DNA of 45,623 nucleotides, taken from Eubacterium sp. (lineage in GTDB: Bacteria > Bacillota > Clostridia > Lachnospirales > Lachnospiraceae). Of the stretch, positions 14,356 through 23,072 are shown one piece after another. The position numbers were made by a program, and so were the translations under genes. Below the pieces are notes generated by a model, which ran no database searches, had not been told where the DNA came from, and worked only from the letters and a program-made list of their open reading frames with translations. Location: the NCBI GenBank assembly GCA_022769785.1, contig JALEIY010000098.1, positions 1 through 45,623 on the forward strand, in the 5' to 3' direction. Numbering within the stretch: the stretch's first letter is position 1; each line of letters starts with the position of its first letter.

Positions 14356-16635
14356 TCATCCGGCATTTCTTTCAATGTCGATTACGCTCTCGATTCCCCG
14401 AAGCTTCTTAATAATATGATTGAGTTCCTCAATGCCACTGATTTCGAAAGAAATCGCAATAGTTGCCAGCTCCTGCTTACTTGTTCTTGTCTGTACGGAC
14501 TTCATATCTGTTTTCAATTCAAGAAAGCATTTGGAAATGTCCAGCATGATACCGGTTCTGTTGTGAGCATAAATTACAATCTCGGCAAGATACAGTTCTC
14601 CGTTTTTGGCAGCCGCATCTTCTTCCCACTCGGCATCCATCAGTCTTGCCCGGTCACTTTCCGGCATACTTAAAATATTAACGCAGTCCGTCCGGTGTAT
14701 GGAGATACCCCGCCCTCTTGTGACAAAACCGATAATTTCGTCTCCCGGCACCGGGCTGCAGCATTTGGAAAATCTTACGGACAAATCATCGATACCCTTC
14801 ACCACGATACCGGAATGTCTCCGGATTCTGGTTGGCTGTTTGTCTGTCTTGTTTTTCTCCGCAACCGCATTTAAGGCATCCTGGTCTGTGAGCTGCTTTT
14901 TATGCTCTTTCTCATATTCCTCTACCAGCTTGTTAACCACCTGGCCTTCTTTCAGCCCTCCGTGTCCCACTGCGGCAAGAACAGATTCCCAGTTTTTAAG
15001 ACCATACTTGGTCATACATTTCTTCTGATACTCCGGTTTGGTATAGTTGGCCAGTACCAGCCCTTTCGCTTTACAGTAGCGTTCAATCAGCTCCCGGCCT
15101 TTTATAATGTTTTCTTCTTTAAACTGAGACTTAAACCACTGGTTAATCTTCGTTTTGGCCTGCGAGCTTTTTACGATAGACAACCAGTCCCGGCTCGGTC
15201 CGTTCGAATTCTGAGAGGTGATAATCTCCACTCTGTCTCCGTTCTGAAGACGATAATCAATCGGAACCTGACGCCGGTTTACCCTTGCTCCCACCATCCG
15301 GTTGCCGACTGCAGTGTGAATCATATAGGCAAAATCAATCGGTGTAGAGCCTGCAGGCAGCGTCTTTACATCGCCCTGCGGGGTAAAACAGTAAACCTGC
15401 TCGGCAAAAAGGTCGAGGTCTGTTTTCAGCATGGATAAAAACTCCCGGTTATCGGACATATCCTGCTGCCACTCAAGAATCTGCCTGAGCCAGCTTAATT
15501 TTTCTTCTTCTTTATTTATATTACCGCCGCCTTCTTTGTATTTCCAATGGGCAGCGATACCATATTCCGCCGTGCGGTGCATCTCAAAGGTACGAATCTG
15601 AATTTCAAACGGAGTGCCTGAAGAGCCAATCAATGTTGTGTGGAGCGACTGGTACATATTCTCCTTCGGCATAGCGATATAATCTTTAAATCTTCCAGGA
15701 ATCGGCTTATAGAGCTCGTGAATCACTCCGAGGGCCGCATAGCAGTCTTTTACGGTATTCACCTTGATACGGACAGCAAAAATATCGTAAATCTGATCAA
15801 GGGTTTTATTCTGATTACGCATTTTTTTATAAATGCTGAAAAAATGCTTTACCCTCCCGTCTACTTCAGCAAGAATACCGGTCTCCTCAAGATGGGAGGA
15901 AACCTCCTGAATAATCGAATCAATAAATGTCTTTCGATTCTCCTTCGTGGATTGAAGCTTTTCTTCCAGTTCTTTATAAACCTCCGGACGGAGATATTTT
16001 AATGAAAGGTCATCCAGTTCTATCTTTATCTTGGAAATACCCAGACGGTGGGCAATCGGCGCATAGATATCCATGGTCTCTCTGGCTTTTTCCTTCTGCT
16101 TCTCCGGCTTCATATACTGAAGCGTCCGCATGTTATGAAGGCGGTCAGCCAGCTTGATAAGAATTACGCGGATATCTTTTGCCATGGCAAGAAACATCTT
16201 TCGAAGATTCTCCGCCTGAATATCCATTTTATCCTGAGAATAAGAAAGCTGTCCCAGTTTGGTGACTCCGTCCACCAGAAGGGCAACTTCCTCATTAAAC
16301 ATCTTCGTAATATCTTCCAGGGAAAATACCGTATCTTCCACAACATCATGAAGCAGCCCTGCTACGATTGTCTCTTTATCCAGCTCCAGTTCCGCAAGAA
16401 TAATCGCCACACATACAGGGTGGATAATGTATGGTTCTCCGGACTTTCTCCTTTGTTCCTTATGTGCATCATAAGCGAGCTGATAGGCTTTTTCAATCAT
16501 CGTAAGATCTGTGGAAGGGTGATATACACGAATGGCCTGTATTAATTTCTGATGCAGCACCTCCGGATCCGTAAAATCCTTTGGCTTGCTGATTTCTCTT
16601 TGTGTACGCTTTACTTTTGGGATTTGGGCATCCAT
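14356..16635 (-). CDS. rel: bifunctional (p)ppGpp synthetase/hydrolase
   Basis: 759-residue long RelA/SpoT homologue controlling the stringent response. The HD hydrolase domain with HDVVEDT lies near residue 95, the synthetase domain in about 240-360 (including RVKHFFSIYKKM and the EIQIRT strand), the TGS domain with CFTPQGDVKTLPAGSTPIDF near 420-440, a cysteine-containing helical/zinc-finger region (FSKCCSPVPGDEI), and a C-terminal ACT domain after about 685. Both catalytic domains look intact, so it should make and degrade the alarmone. It is first gene of a five-gene operon driven by the promoter at 16676-16704. Confidence 0.95.
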   Translation of the reverse strand: MDAQIPKVKRTQREISKPKDFTDPEVLHQKLIQAIRVYHPSTDLTMIEKAYQLAYDAHKEQRRKSGEPYIIHPVCVAIILAELELDKETIVAGLLHDVVEDTVFSLEDITKMFNEEVALLVDGVTKLGQLSYSQDKMDIQAENLRKMFLAMAKDIRVILIKLADRLHNMRTLQYMKPEKQKEKARETMDIYAPIAHRLGISKIKIELDDLSLKYLRPEVYKELEEKLQSTKENRKTFIDSIIQEVSSHLEETGILAEVDGRVKHFFSIYKKMRNQNKTLDQIYDIFAVRIKVNTVKDCYAALGVIHELYKPIPGRFKDYIAMPKENMYQSLHTTLIGSSGTPFEIQIRTFEMHRTAEYGIAAHWKYKEGGGNINKEEEKLSWLRQILEWQQDMSDNREFLSMLKTDLDLFAEQVYCFTPQGDVKTLPAGSTPIDFAYMIHTAVGNRMVGARVNRRQVPIDYRLQNGDRVEIITSQNSNGPSRDWLSIVKSSQAKTKINQWFKSQFKEENIIKGRELIERYCKAKGLVLANYTKPEYQKKCMTKYGLKNWESVLAAVGHGGLKEGQVVNKLVEEYEKEHKKQLTDQDALNAVAEKNKTDKQPTRIRRHSGIVVKGIDDLSVRFSKCCSPVPGDEIIGFVTRGRGISIHRTDCVNILSMPESDRARLMDAEWEEDAAAKNGELYLAEIVIYAHNRTGIMLDISKCFLELKTDMKSVQTRTSKQELATIAISFEISGIEELNHIIKKLRGIESVIDIERNAG

Positions 16636-16675
16636 AACATCTCACCACACTTCTATAGACTTAAAATTAGAACTA

Positions 16676-16704
16676 ATTGTACACCAAAACTTCACATTAT
16701 GCAA
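16676..16704 (-). promoter_or_regulatory. rel operon promoter
   Basis: Minus-strand TTGCAT (16699-16704) and TACAAT (16676-16681) are separated by 17 bases, a good vegetative promoter about 40 bases upstream of the rel start codon. Confidence 0.7.
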
Positions 16705-16711
16705 GAGCGGT

Positions 16712-16738
16712 GACGATTCATTGCAGGAAAGAATCGTC
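16712..16738. other. 8-bp perfect inverted repeat upstream of the rel promoter
   Basis: GACGATTC (16712-16719) and GAATCGTC (16731-16738) flank an 11-base loop directly upstream of the rel -35. It may be an operator, or a weak plus-strand terminator (TTTTG follows). Confidence 0.4.
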
Positions 16739-16781
16739 TTTTGCCGGGAAAAATTGCAGGTTTTATACTCATTTCCTGTAA

Positions 16782-16838
16782 AGTAAAACAGGCATTCCCA
16801 CCGACGAACAGGTATCTTCCTCGCCGGCAGAAATGCCT
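16782..16838 (-). terminator. terminator after pyrI
   Basis: Minus-strand AGGCATTTC pairs with GGAATGCCT (arms 16830-16838 and 16790-16798). An inner CCGGCGA/TCGTCGG stem lies between, and GTTTTACTTT follows. It ends the pyrBI transcript. Confidence 0.75.
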
Positions 16839-16844
16839 TATTTC

Positions 16845-17267
16845 CTAATATTCGCTTTTTTTTGCCTCACAATACAGGCAGCGATATATTCTGTTTTCCC
16901 TGTCTGTCAGTTTGAAAATATGATCCAGTCCTCTTTCCTCAGAGGTGATGCATCTCGGATTTTTGCAGCGAATGATATTCGTAATCTGTTCCGGAAGCTC
17001 CAGATGTTTTTTCTTCGCAATCTTTCCATCCTTGATATAGCATACGGTAATATCCGGGTCAATGTAGCCGAGGACATCCAGGTTCAAATCCAGATTGTCC
17101 GCAATCTTGATAATATCCTTCTTGCCCATTTTGCTGCTTACCACATTTTTGATAATGGCAACACTGCAGTCCAGTTTATCAAGTCCAAGATATTTGTAAA
17201 TCTCCATACTTTTTCCTGCTTTAATATGATCAAGCACGATTCCGTTTTTAATACTGTCAATCTTCAT
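16845..17267 (-). CDS. pyrI: aspartate carbamoyltransferase regulatory chain
   Basis: 140-residue regulatory subunit that binds nucleotide effectors and, through its zinc domain, the PyrB catalytic trimer. The zinc-binding cysteines are visible as CKNPRC about residue 103 and CLYC near the C-terminus, in the C-x4-C...C-x2-C arrangement expected. The ATG at 17267, 9 bases after GGGGG, is preferred to the in-frame GTG at 17273. The start overlaps the end of pyrB by 11 bases. Its presence shows an allosterically regulated, E. coli-like ATCase holoenzyme. Confidence 0.94.
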   Translation of the reverse strand: MKIDSIKNGIVLDHIKAGKSMEIYKYLGLDKLDCSVAIIKNVVSSKMGKKDIIKIADNLDLNLDVLGYIDPDITVCYIKDGKIAKKKHLELPEQITNIIRCKNPRCITSEERGLDHIFKLTDRENRIYRCLYCEAKKSEY

Positions 17268-18183
17268 CTGCACTTACCCCCAACAATGTCATAATTAACG
17301 CCATCCTGATAAATTTGCCATAACGGGCCTGTTTAAAATAGCAGGCTCTCGGGTCATCGTCCACTTTTGTGGAGATTTCATTGACACGAGGCAGCGGATG
17401 CATGATACACAAATCCTCTTTGGCCGTCTCCAGCTTCTTTTCATCCAGAATAAAGCTGTCTTTTAAGCGGATGTAGTCAGCCTCATTGAAAAATCTCTCT
17501 TTCTGTACTCTGGTCATGTAAAGAATATCCAGCTCCGGCATAACCTCTTCCATTGTCCGCACTTCCCGGTAAGGAATATCATTTTTCTCAAAAACATCTT
17601 TGATAATATATTCCGGAAGACATAATTCCCGTGGAGAAATCATAACAAAATTGACATTTTCATATCTTGACATGGCCTTAATCAGAGAATGTACGGTACG
17701 TCCGAACTTTAAGTCACCACACATACCGATAGTGAGATTATCAAAACGTCCTTTTTCTCTGTGAATTGTCAAAAGGTCTGTCAGTGTCTGGGTCGGATGG
17801 TTATGTCCGCCGTCTCCCGCATTGATAATTGGAATATCTACTTTCTGCGCCGCCACATAAGGAGCACCTTCTTTTGGATGACGCATTGCTATAATATCAG
17901 CATATCCCGACACGACGCGGACTGTATCGGATACCGACTCCCCCTTGGAAGCCGAAGAGGAATTGGCAGAAGAAAAACCAAGTACATTACCGCCAAGCTC
18001 CATCATGGCAGCTTCAAAACTCAAACGCGTTCTTGTACTTGGTTCAAAAAATAAAGTGGCCAGCTTTTTATGTCTGCACACATCCTGATATTTCTCTTTG
18101 TGAAGAATAATATCATCCGCCAGTTCCATTAACTGGTCAATCTCCTGCACAGATAAATCCATTGGGTCTATTAAATGTTTCAT
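17257..18183 (-). CDS. pyrB: aspartate carbamoyltransferase catalytic chain
   Basis: Catalyses carbamoyl phosphate plus aspartate to carbamoyl aspartate, the committed step of pyrimidine synthesis. At 308 residues it is family-typical. The carbamoyl-phosphate loop [12 protein letters not shown] lies near residue 47, SSASKGES near 75, HPTQ near 130 and LPRVNEI near 260. The start is set at 18183, where GGGAGG precedes the ATG; the longer frame has no ribosome-binding site. It is the first gene of pyrBI, with a strong promoter and an unusual inverted repeat upstream. Confidence 0.96.
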   Translation of the reverse strand: MKHLIDPMDLSVQEIDQLMELADDIILHKEKYQDVCRHKKLATLFFEPSTRTRLSFEAAMMELGGNVLGFSSANSSSASKGESVSDTVRVVSGYADIIAMRHPKEGAPYVAAQKVDIPIINAGDGGHNHPTQTLTDLLTIHREKGRFDNLTIGMCGDLKFGRTVHSLIKAMSRYENVNFVMISPRELCLPEYIIKDVFEKNDIPYREVRTMEEVMPELDILYMTRVQKERFFNEADYIRLKDSFILDEKKLETAKEDLCIMHPLPRVNEISTKVDDDPRACYFKQARYGKFIRMALIMTLLGVSADED

Positions 18184-18241
18184 AAGAACCTCCCTGCTCC
18201 GTAGAGCAAAAACCATCGACTCTGATTTTTATTTCAGATTT

Positions 18242-18285
18242 ACTATACCTTTTTCGCCGATTCCTGTCAAGAAAATCGGCGAAAA
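18242..18285 (-). promoter_or_regulatory. pyrB promoter embedded in a 12-bp inverted repeat
   Basis: Minus-strand TTGACA (18265-18270) and TATAGT (18242-18247) are separated by 17 bases. TTTTCGCCGATT (18251-18262) and AATCGGCGAAAA (18274-18285) form a perfect 12-bp repeat that straddles the -35. Neither side is followed by a T-tract in the direction of transcription, so an operator is more likely than a terminator. A separate CCAAAG/CTTTGG hairpin just upstream may terminate the preceding gene. Confidence 0.65.
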
Positions 18286-18300
18286 CCCAAAGGGCTTTGG

Positions 18301-19191
18301 TCAGCAGATATTTCCTGCCGACGCAACCCCTTTTTCCACCATAAATACCGGATGATAGGATAATTTTGCCCGGCGAAGTCCCGGTTCTCCCACATCATCC
18401 TCCCTGTTTACATACCGGCAGTCCGCTGCTTCATGTATCAGAAACTGCTGATTTATCACGGCATACGCACCCGGCACATCCGCATAGGCCTTCTCAATGT
18501 GCACACAGAAGGTGTCCGGATGTATTTTCTCTCCCACGGAAAATGCAACAACTCTGCCGTCCGCACGGATAAGTCCGGCTTTCAGTCCCAGAAAATCCTT
18601 CTCGATAAGAGCAGCTTCCGCCACACAAATCTCCGCCACCATCTCCGGGTCTTCCTTTTCACAGTTATTCCTTTTCCATTGCCGCAGCATGGAAAGACAT
18701 TCTTCCAGATTATCCGGTCCGACCTCTTCATAGCTCCAGTCATAGGTTTTCATGAATTTATTTACATGATTTTTCTTCCCATGATATTTTTTCCCTTTCA
18801 GACCGATAAGCGCCTCTGTTTCATATATATAATCCGCAATATCGCGGTCATATTTAATCTCAAATTCTCCGGGATAATGTTCATTGAGATAATCCCCGAT
18901 TTCCTTTGTCACACTGTGCAGCACCAGCGGAATTCCCTTTTCCACACAATATTCTTTTAATTGCCGCAGAGCTGCATCCACATCTCCTCCCCCGATGGGA
19001 AAAGAAAAACTCATATTTTCTTCATTGGAACGAAAAATTATCGTATTCTCACATTCCGCATATTCCATATGGTAGTGGGAACGCCACAAGTATATGGATG
19101 CAAAAGCCATATCACAGCTCCTTGTCTCTATCTGTTGTAAATACGATTCAATTCGTTCTTTATCCTGCGCTCTCACAGGCTTAAACTCCAT
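18301..19191 (-). CDS. DUF2156 / LPG-synthase C-terminal-like protein
   Basis: 296-residue soluble protein resembling the C-terminal GNAT-like domain of phosphatidylglycerol lysyltransferases (DUF2156). Recognisable parts are LKGKKYHGKKNHVNKF near the middle and DVGEPGLRRAKLSYHP near the C-terminus. The MprF membrane domain is absent, so it is the stand-alone cytosolic form found widely in Firmicutes. Aminoacyl-tRNA-dependent transfer is a family-level guess; the acceptor is unknown. The ATG at 19191 lies 9 bases after AGGAGG. A CCGCC/GGCGG hairpin sits just before the Shine-Dalgarno and could modulate its access. Confidence 0.82.
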   Translation of the reverse strand: MEFKPVRAQDKERIESYLQQIETRSCDMAFASIYLWRSHYHMEYAECENTIIFRSNEENMSFSFPIGGGDVDAALRQLKEYCVEKGIPLVLHSVTKEIGDYLNEHYPGEFEIKYDRDIADYIYETEALIGLKGKKYHGKKNHVNKFMKTYDWSYEEVGPDNLEECLSMLRQWKRNNCEKEDPEMVAEICVAEAALIEKDFLGLKAGLIRADGRVVAFSVGEKIHPDTFCVHIEKAYADVPGAYAVINQQFLIHEAADCRYVNREDDVGEPGLRRAKLSYHPVFMVEKGVASAGNIC

Positions 19192-19230
19192 AAACACTCA
19201 CCTCCTGCCGCCAGATGGCGGACGTTATAA

Positions 19231-19309
19231 AACCACGGAGCCGCTTTATCGAAAGCATCCGCAGGGGTAGGTTTTACCCCCGCGACTGCTTTTTCAGAGT
19301 TCCATGGTT
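19231..19309 (-). terminator. large imperfect hairpin after icd
   Basis: Minus-strand AACCATGGA pairs with TCCGTGGTT. Inside lie AAAGCA/TGCTTT and GGGGTA/TACCCC stems. TTTTATAA follows. It is probably the icd terminator, possibly leaky into the DUF2156 gene. Confidence 0.55.
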
Positions 19310-19310
19310 C

Positions 19311-20525
19311 TTATTTGCTTAATTCTTTTTCCAGTTCCGCACGAATTGCCTTGATGAAGTCCTCACTGTTTACCGCATGTACATTTTCCAGAGTGGTAAT
19401 CAATGCAAGGTCCTTCGTCATAGTGCCGCCTTCAATCGTAGCAATGGTGGCTTTTTCCAGCTTATCCGCAAAATCAACAAGCTCCGGAATATTGTCTAGC
19501 TTGCCTCTCTTTCTTAAAGCGCCGGACCACGCAAAAATCGTTGCCACGGAGTTTGTGGATGTTTCTTCTCCTTTTAAATGTTTATAGTAATGTCTCTGTA
19601 CCGTTCCATGAGCTGCCTCATATTCTGTCGTTCCGTCCGGAGCTACCAAAACGGAAGTCATCATGGCCAGTGAACCAAAGGCTGTGGCTACCATATCACT
19701 CATGACGTCGCCGTCATAGTTTTTGCAGGCCCATATGTAGCCACCGTCGGAACGAATTACTCTGGCAACTGCATCGTCAATCAGTGTATAGAAATACTCA
19801 ATGCCTGCTTCGTCAAATTTCTCTTTGTATTCGGCGTCAAAAATCTCCTGGAAAATGTCCTTAAATGTATGGTCATATTTTTTGGAAATCGTATCCTTTG
19901 TGGCAAACCAGAGATCCTGACCGGTTTCCAGGGCATAATTGAAACAGGATTTTGCAAAGCTTTCAATGGAGCTCTCCAGATTATGCATTCCCTGTAAAAT
20001 GCCCGGGCCGTCAAATTCATGAATCAGCTCTCTGGTCTCTGTTCCGTCCTCGGCAGTAAATACCAGCTCCGCCTTTCCGGCTCCCGGTACTTTCATATCT
20101 GTAGCCTTATAAACATCGCCATATGCGTGTCTTGCGATGGTAATTGGCTTTTTCCAAGTTTTTACCGTCGGTTCGATTCCTTTTACCACAATCGGTGCCC
20201 GGAATACGGTACCATCCAGAATGGCACGAATCGTACCGTTCGGACTTTTGTACATTTCTTTTAAATTGTATTCTTCCATGCGGGCTGCATTTGGTGTTAT
20301 GGTAGCACATTTTACGGCCACACCGTATTTTTTCGCAGCAAGAGCAGAATCTATGGTTACCTGGTCTCCGGTCTCATCCCTGTATTCCAGACCGAGATCA
20401 TAATATTCTGTCTTCAGATCAATGAAAGGAAGCAGAAGCTCATCTTTAATCATCTTCCATAAAATTCGGGTCATCTCGTCCCCGTCCATCTCAACCAGGG
20501 GAGTCGTCATCTTAATCTTGTCCAT
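19311..20525 (-). CDS. icd: isocitrate dehydrogenase (NADP-type, eukaryote-like class)
   Basis: Oxidative decarboxylation of isocitrate to 2-oxoglutarate, supplying glutamate carbon in an anaerobe with an incomplete citrate cycle. The 404-residue protein starts [20 protein letters not shown] and has SPNGTIR, the metal-binding [11 protein letters not shown] segment and [10 protein letters not shown], all features of the homodimeric class shared with mitochondrial and gut Firmicute/Bacteroidetes enzymes. It differs from the E. coli type. The ATG at 20525 follows AAAGGAGC; the longer start has no support. A CCATCG/CGATGG hairpin lies just upstream of the Shine-Dalgarno. Confidence 0.95.
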   Translation of the reverse strand: MDKIKMTTPLVEMDGDEMTRILWKMIKDELLLPFIDLKTEYYDLGLEYRDETGDQVTIDSALAAKKYGVAVKCATITPNAARMEEYNLKEMYKSPNGTIRAILDGTVFRAPIVVKGIEPTVKTWKKPITIARHAYGDVYKATDMKVPGAGKAELVFTAEDGTETRELIHEFDGPGILQGMHNLESSIESFAKSCFNYALETGQDLWFATKDTISKKYDHTFKDIFQEIFDAEYKEKFDEAGIEYFYTLIDDAVARVIRSDGGYIWACKNYDGDVMSDMVATAFGSLAMMTSVLVAPDGTTEYEAAHGTVQRHYYKHLKGEETSTNSVATIFAWSGALRKRGKLDNIPELVDFADKLEKATIATIEGGTMTKDLALITTLENVHAVNSEDFIKAIRAELEKELSK

Positions 20526-20586
20526 GTTTTGCTCCTTTCCCATCGTCACCGATGGATGTTGCCTTTTTCGTAGTTGCTTAACAGGT

Positions 20587-20616
20587 ATTATATATTAAGT
20601 CATGCCAAAAATGCAA
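20587..20616 (-). promoter_or_regulatory. icd promoter
   Basis: Minus-strand TTGCAT (20611-20616), 18-base spacer, TATAAT (20587-20592). It sits between dtd and icd, so icd can be transcribed independently. Confidence 0.6.
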
Positions 20617-20627
20617 GTTTTTTGCTC

Positions 20628-21074
20628 TTATAATTCATTACTGTCCAAAATAATCGTAAATGGGCCATCATTTTGCAAGTCAACCTTCATGTCGGCGCCA
20701 AATTCTCCATGGAAGGTATTCGCAATTCTTTTTTTACATTCTTCAATACATGCTTCGTACATCCTCTTGGCTTCTTTCGGGTCACCCGCTTTCACAAAGC
20801 TTGGACGCCGTCCTTTCCTGCAGTCTGCCAGCAGGGTAAACTGAGATACAACCAGAAGCTCTCCGCCCACATCTTCAATGGAAAGATTCGTCTTTCCGTT
20901 CTCATCCTGAAAAATCCGCAAATCAATCATTTTTTTGACCAGCTTTTTCATTGAATCTTCGGTATCGTCGCCGGCAACTCCCAGCAATACCAGATATCCT
21001 TTTCCAATGGAGCTTACTGTTTCTCCGTCTATGGTTACCGATGCCTTTGATACTCTTTGTATAACTGCTTTCAT
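20628..21074 (-). CDS. dtd: D-aminoacyl-tRNA deacylase
   Basis: Removes D-amino acids (and glycine mis-charged on tRNA-Ala) from tRNA. 148 residues, the standard length. The start MKAVIQRVSKASV is canonical. The active-site SQFTL motif lies near residue 78, followed by the cross-subunit GxxP equivalent NDGPFTI near the C-terminus. The start at 21074 is chosen because the family begins here and a GGAGGG-like site precedes it; the longer frame adds residues that do not belong. It lies upstream of icd, which has its own promoter. Confidence 0.95.
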   Translation of the reverse strand: MKAVIQRVSKASVTIDGETVSSIGKGYLVLLGVAGDDTEDSMKKLVKKMIDLRIFQDENGKTNLSIEDVGGELLVVSQFTLLADCRKGRRPSFVKAGDPKEAKRMYEACIEECKKRIANTFHGEFGADMKVDLQNDGPFTIILDSNEL

Positions 21075-21205
21075 TATTCCCTCCGCATCCGCCTCTTTTT
21101 TTGTCCAAAACGGTTTCAATATATCATACTTTTCTTTGATTCACAATCATATTCTCTGTTTTTTCTCATACAGTGTTACATCAATAATTACAGAAGGAAT
21201 ATCCC

Positions 21206-22969
21206 ATGCCCAATCAGAAACTGGAAGCCGAATTGAATCTCGCCCTCTCTCTTCCGGAGGAGGAACGACTACAAAATCCCATTCTCCGCGCCGGTTACGA
21301 ACCGAATACCGATACCTGGAAACTCATTTTGCTTTATAACGGTTCTCTTTCGGACATACAGAAAAATATCCCCTTTTCTTTTGTTCCTCTTCTTGGAAAC
21401 TATGCCATTATCGAAATTGCTTCTTCTGACATTCCCTCTCTTCTTTCTTATCCTCAGATTCTTTATCTGGAGCTTTCCAGACCTCTTTATACGGACAGCA
21501 TTACAGGAATCGACGCTTCCTGTTTTTCTACGAGCCCTTTTATCTCTTTACCGGAATTTTTCTCCGACAATTTTACATTTTCCGATTTAACCGGTCAGGG
21601 TACTGCCGTGGCGATTCTCGATTCCGGTGTGGATTTCCGTCATCCGGATTTTCAAAATAATGACGGTACTTCCCGTATTCTGACCTACTGGGACCAGTCT
21701 CTTCCCTATGACGAAACCAATCCTTACCGGATAGGATACATTTTTTCTAATACTGTACTGAATCAGATTCTCTCTGACAGCTCCTGGGACGGCCCGGTAC
21801 CTTCCGCCGACTCCACAGGGCACGGAACTCATATTGCCGGTATCTGCGCAGGAAACGGCCGAAGCAGCGGAGGCCGGAATCACGGTGCGGCCCCCGCCGC
21901 CTCCCTGATTGTTGTCAAACTGAAAAATGAAGCCGGTTCTGTTTTTACCGATTATGCCAACCTGATGATGGCTGTTGATTTTTCTCTTCGCTATGCCGCT
22001 GATGCAGGGATTCCTCTCGGCATTAATATCAGCTACGGTTCCAATGACGGTTCCCATGATGGTCGGGGACTTATGGAACGTTTTTTGGCCAATGGCATTT
22101 TCAATGGAAAAAGTGCTATTGTCATTGCCACAGGTAACGAAGGTCTGTCCCGGCGGCACAGTGCAGTCCGTGTCAGCACCGGTAAAACGGTAATGGCGGA
22201 TTTCAGCATTGCTCCCGGAGAAACCGCCCTGTATCTCCAGTTATGGAAATACTTTGCTGATGATTTTTCCTATGTTTTGCTTCTGCCCGACCGCCGGAAC
22301 CAGATTCAGATTCCGGGACTTCCCGGCATCTATCAGTACCGACTGGGCGGCAACCAGCTTCGCCTGATTATCAGCGAACCGACTCCTTACCAGCCCCTTC
22401 AGGAGATTTTTATTGCATTTTTTCCTGACGACAGTCAGTCTTTCATCACTCCCGGTATCTGGCAGCTTCACCTGATTTCCAATTATTCCGTCAATGGCTC
22501 TGTGAATCTCTGGCTCCCTTCCACCGAAGCCACCAACTCTGCGACAGGCTTTTTAAATCCGTCGACCGATTTGACACTGACGCTTCCCTCGACTGCCGAA
22601 AATATCCTGAGCGTCAGCGGGTACGACAGTTCCACCGACGTGTTCGCTCCCTTTTCCGGTCGTGGCTTCACCGGACCTTTGTCCACAAAGCCGGACATCA
22701 CCGCTCCGGCTATCAACATTTTAAGCACAGCCCCGGGCGGCGGCTACAGTATCCGCACCGGCACTTCTATGGCGGCACCCTTTGTCACCGGCGCAGCCGC
22801 ACTTCTGATGGAATACGGCATCGTGCGAGGAAATGACCCATTTTTGTATGGAGAAAAGATAACCGCATTTCTTCAGCGGGGCGCCAGACCACTTCCCGCC
22901 TTTTCCGAATATCCCAATGCTTCTGTAGGCTGGGGTGCGTTGTGTGTTAGGGATAGCATACCGGTTTAG
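21206..22969 (+). CDS. subtilisin-like serine protease, Csp-like (family S8)
   Basis: 587-residue S8 protease without signal peptide. The catalytic triad is complete: Asp139 (AILDSGVDFRHPDF), His206 (STGHGTHIAG) and Ser521 (GTSMAAPFVTG). About 125 residues precede the catalytic domain as a possible prodomain. A long insertion between the His and Ser regions (about 330-480) resembles the jellyroll of clostridial germination proteases CspA/B/C. These act on pro-SleC in spores, but related proteins are common in Lachnospiraceae with unproven roles. GAAGGA lies 8 bases before the ATG. It is a lone plus-strand gene between minus-strand neighbours. Confidence 0.88.
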   Translation: MPNQKLEAELNLALSLPEEERLQNPILRAGYEPNTDTWKLILLYNGSLSDIQKNIPFSFVPLLGNYAIIEIASSDIPSLLSYPQILYLELSRPLYTDSITGIDASCFSTSPFISLPEFFSDNFTFSDLTGQGTAVAILDSGVDFRHPDFQNNDGTSRILTYWDQSLPYDETNPYRIGYIFSNTVLNQILSDSSWDGPVPSADSTGHGTHIAGICAGNGRSSGGRNHGAAPAASLIVVKLKNEAGSVFTDYANLMMAVDFSLRYAADAGIPLGINISYGSNDGSHDGRGLMERFLANGIFNGKSAIVIATGNEGLSRRHSAVRVSTGKTVMADFSIAPGETALYLQLWKYFADDFSYVLLLPDRRNQIQIPGLPGIYQYRLGGNQLRLIISEPTPYQPLQEIFIAFFPDDSQSFITPGIWQLHLISNYSVNGSVNLWLPSTEATNSATGFLNPSTDLTLTLPSTAENILSVSGYDSSTDVFAPFSGRGFTGPLSTKPDITAPAINILSTAPGGGYSIRTGTSMAAPFVTGAAALLMEYGIVRGNDPFLYGEKITAFLQRGARPLPAFSEYPNASVGWGALCVRDSIPV

Positions 22970-23000
22970 CAGAGGAGTTTTCCTGATGCGACAATAACAC

Positions 23001-23022
23001 AGAGCGCCTAAAAAAGGCGCTC
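23001..23022. terminator. perfect 8-bp hairpin between convergent genes
   Basis: AGAGCGCC and GGCGCTCT are separated by a 7-base loop, between the subtilase and the convergent secreted protein. There is no T-tract on either strand, so terminator activity is uncertain. Confidence 0.45.
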
Positions 23023-23072
23023 TGAAATATGGATGATATATATGAGTTTTTTGGCATGGCAATATAACCATA

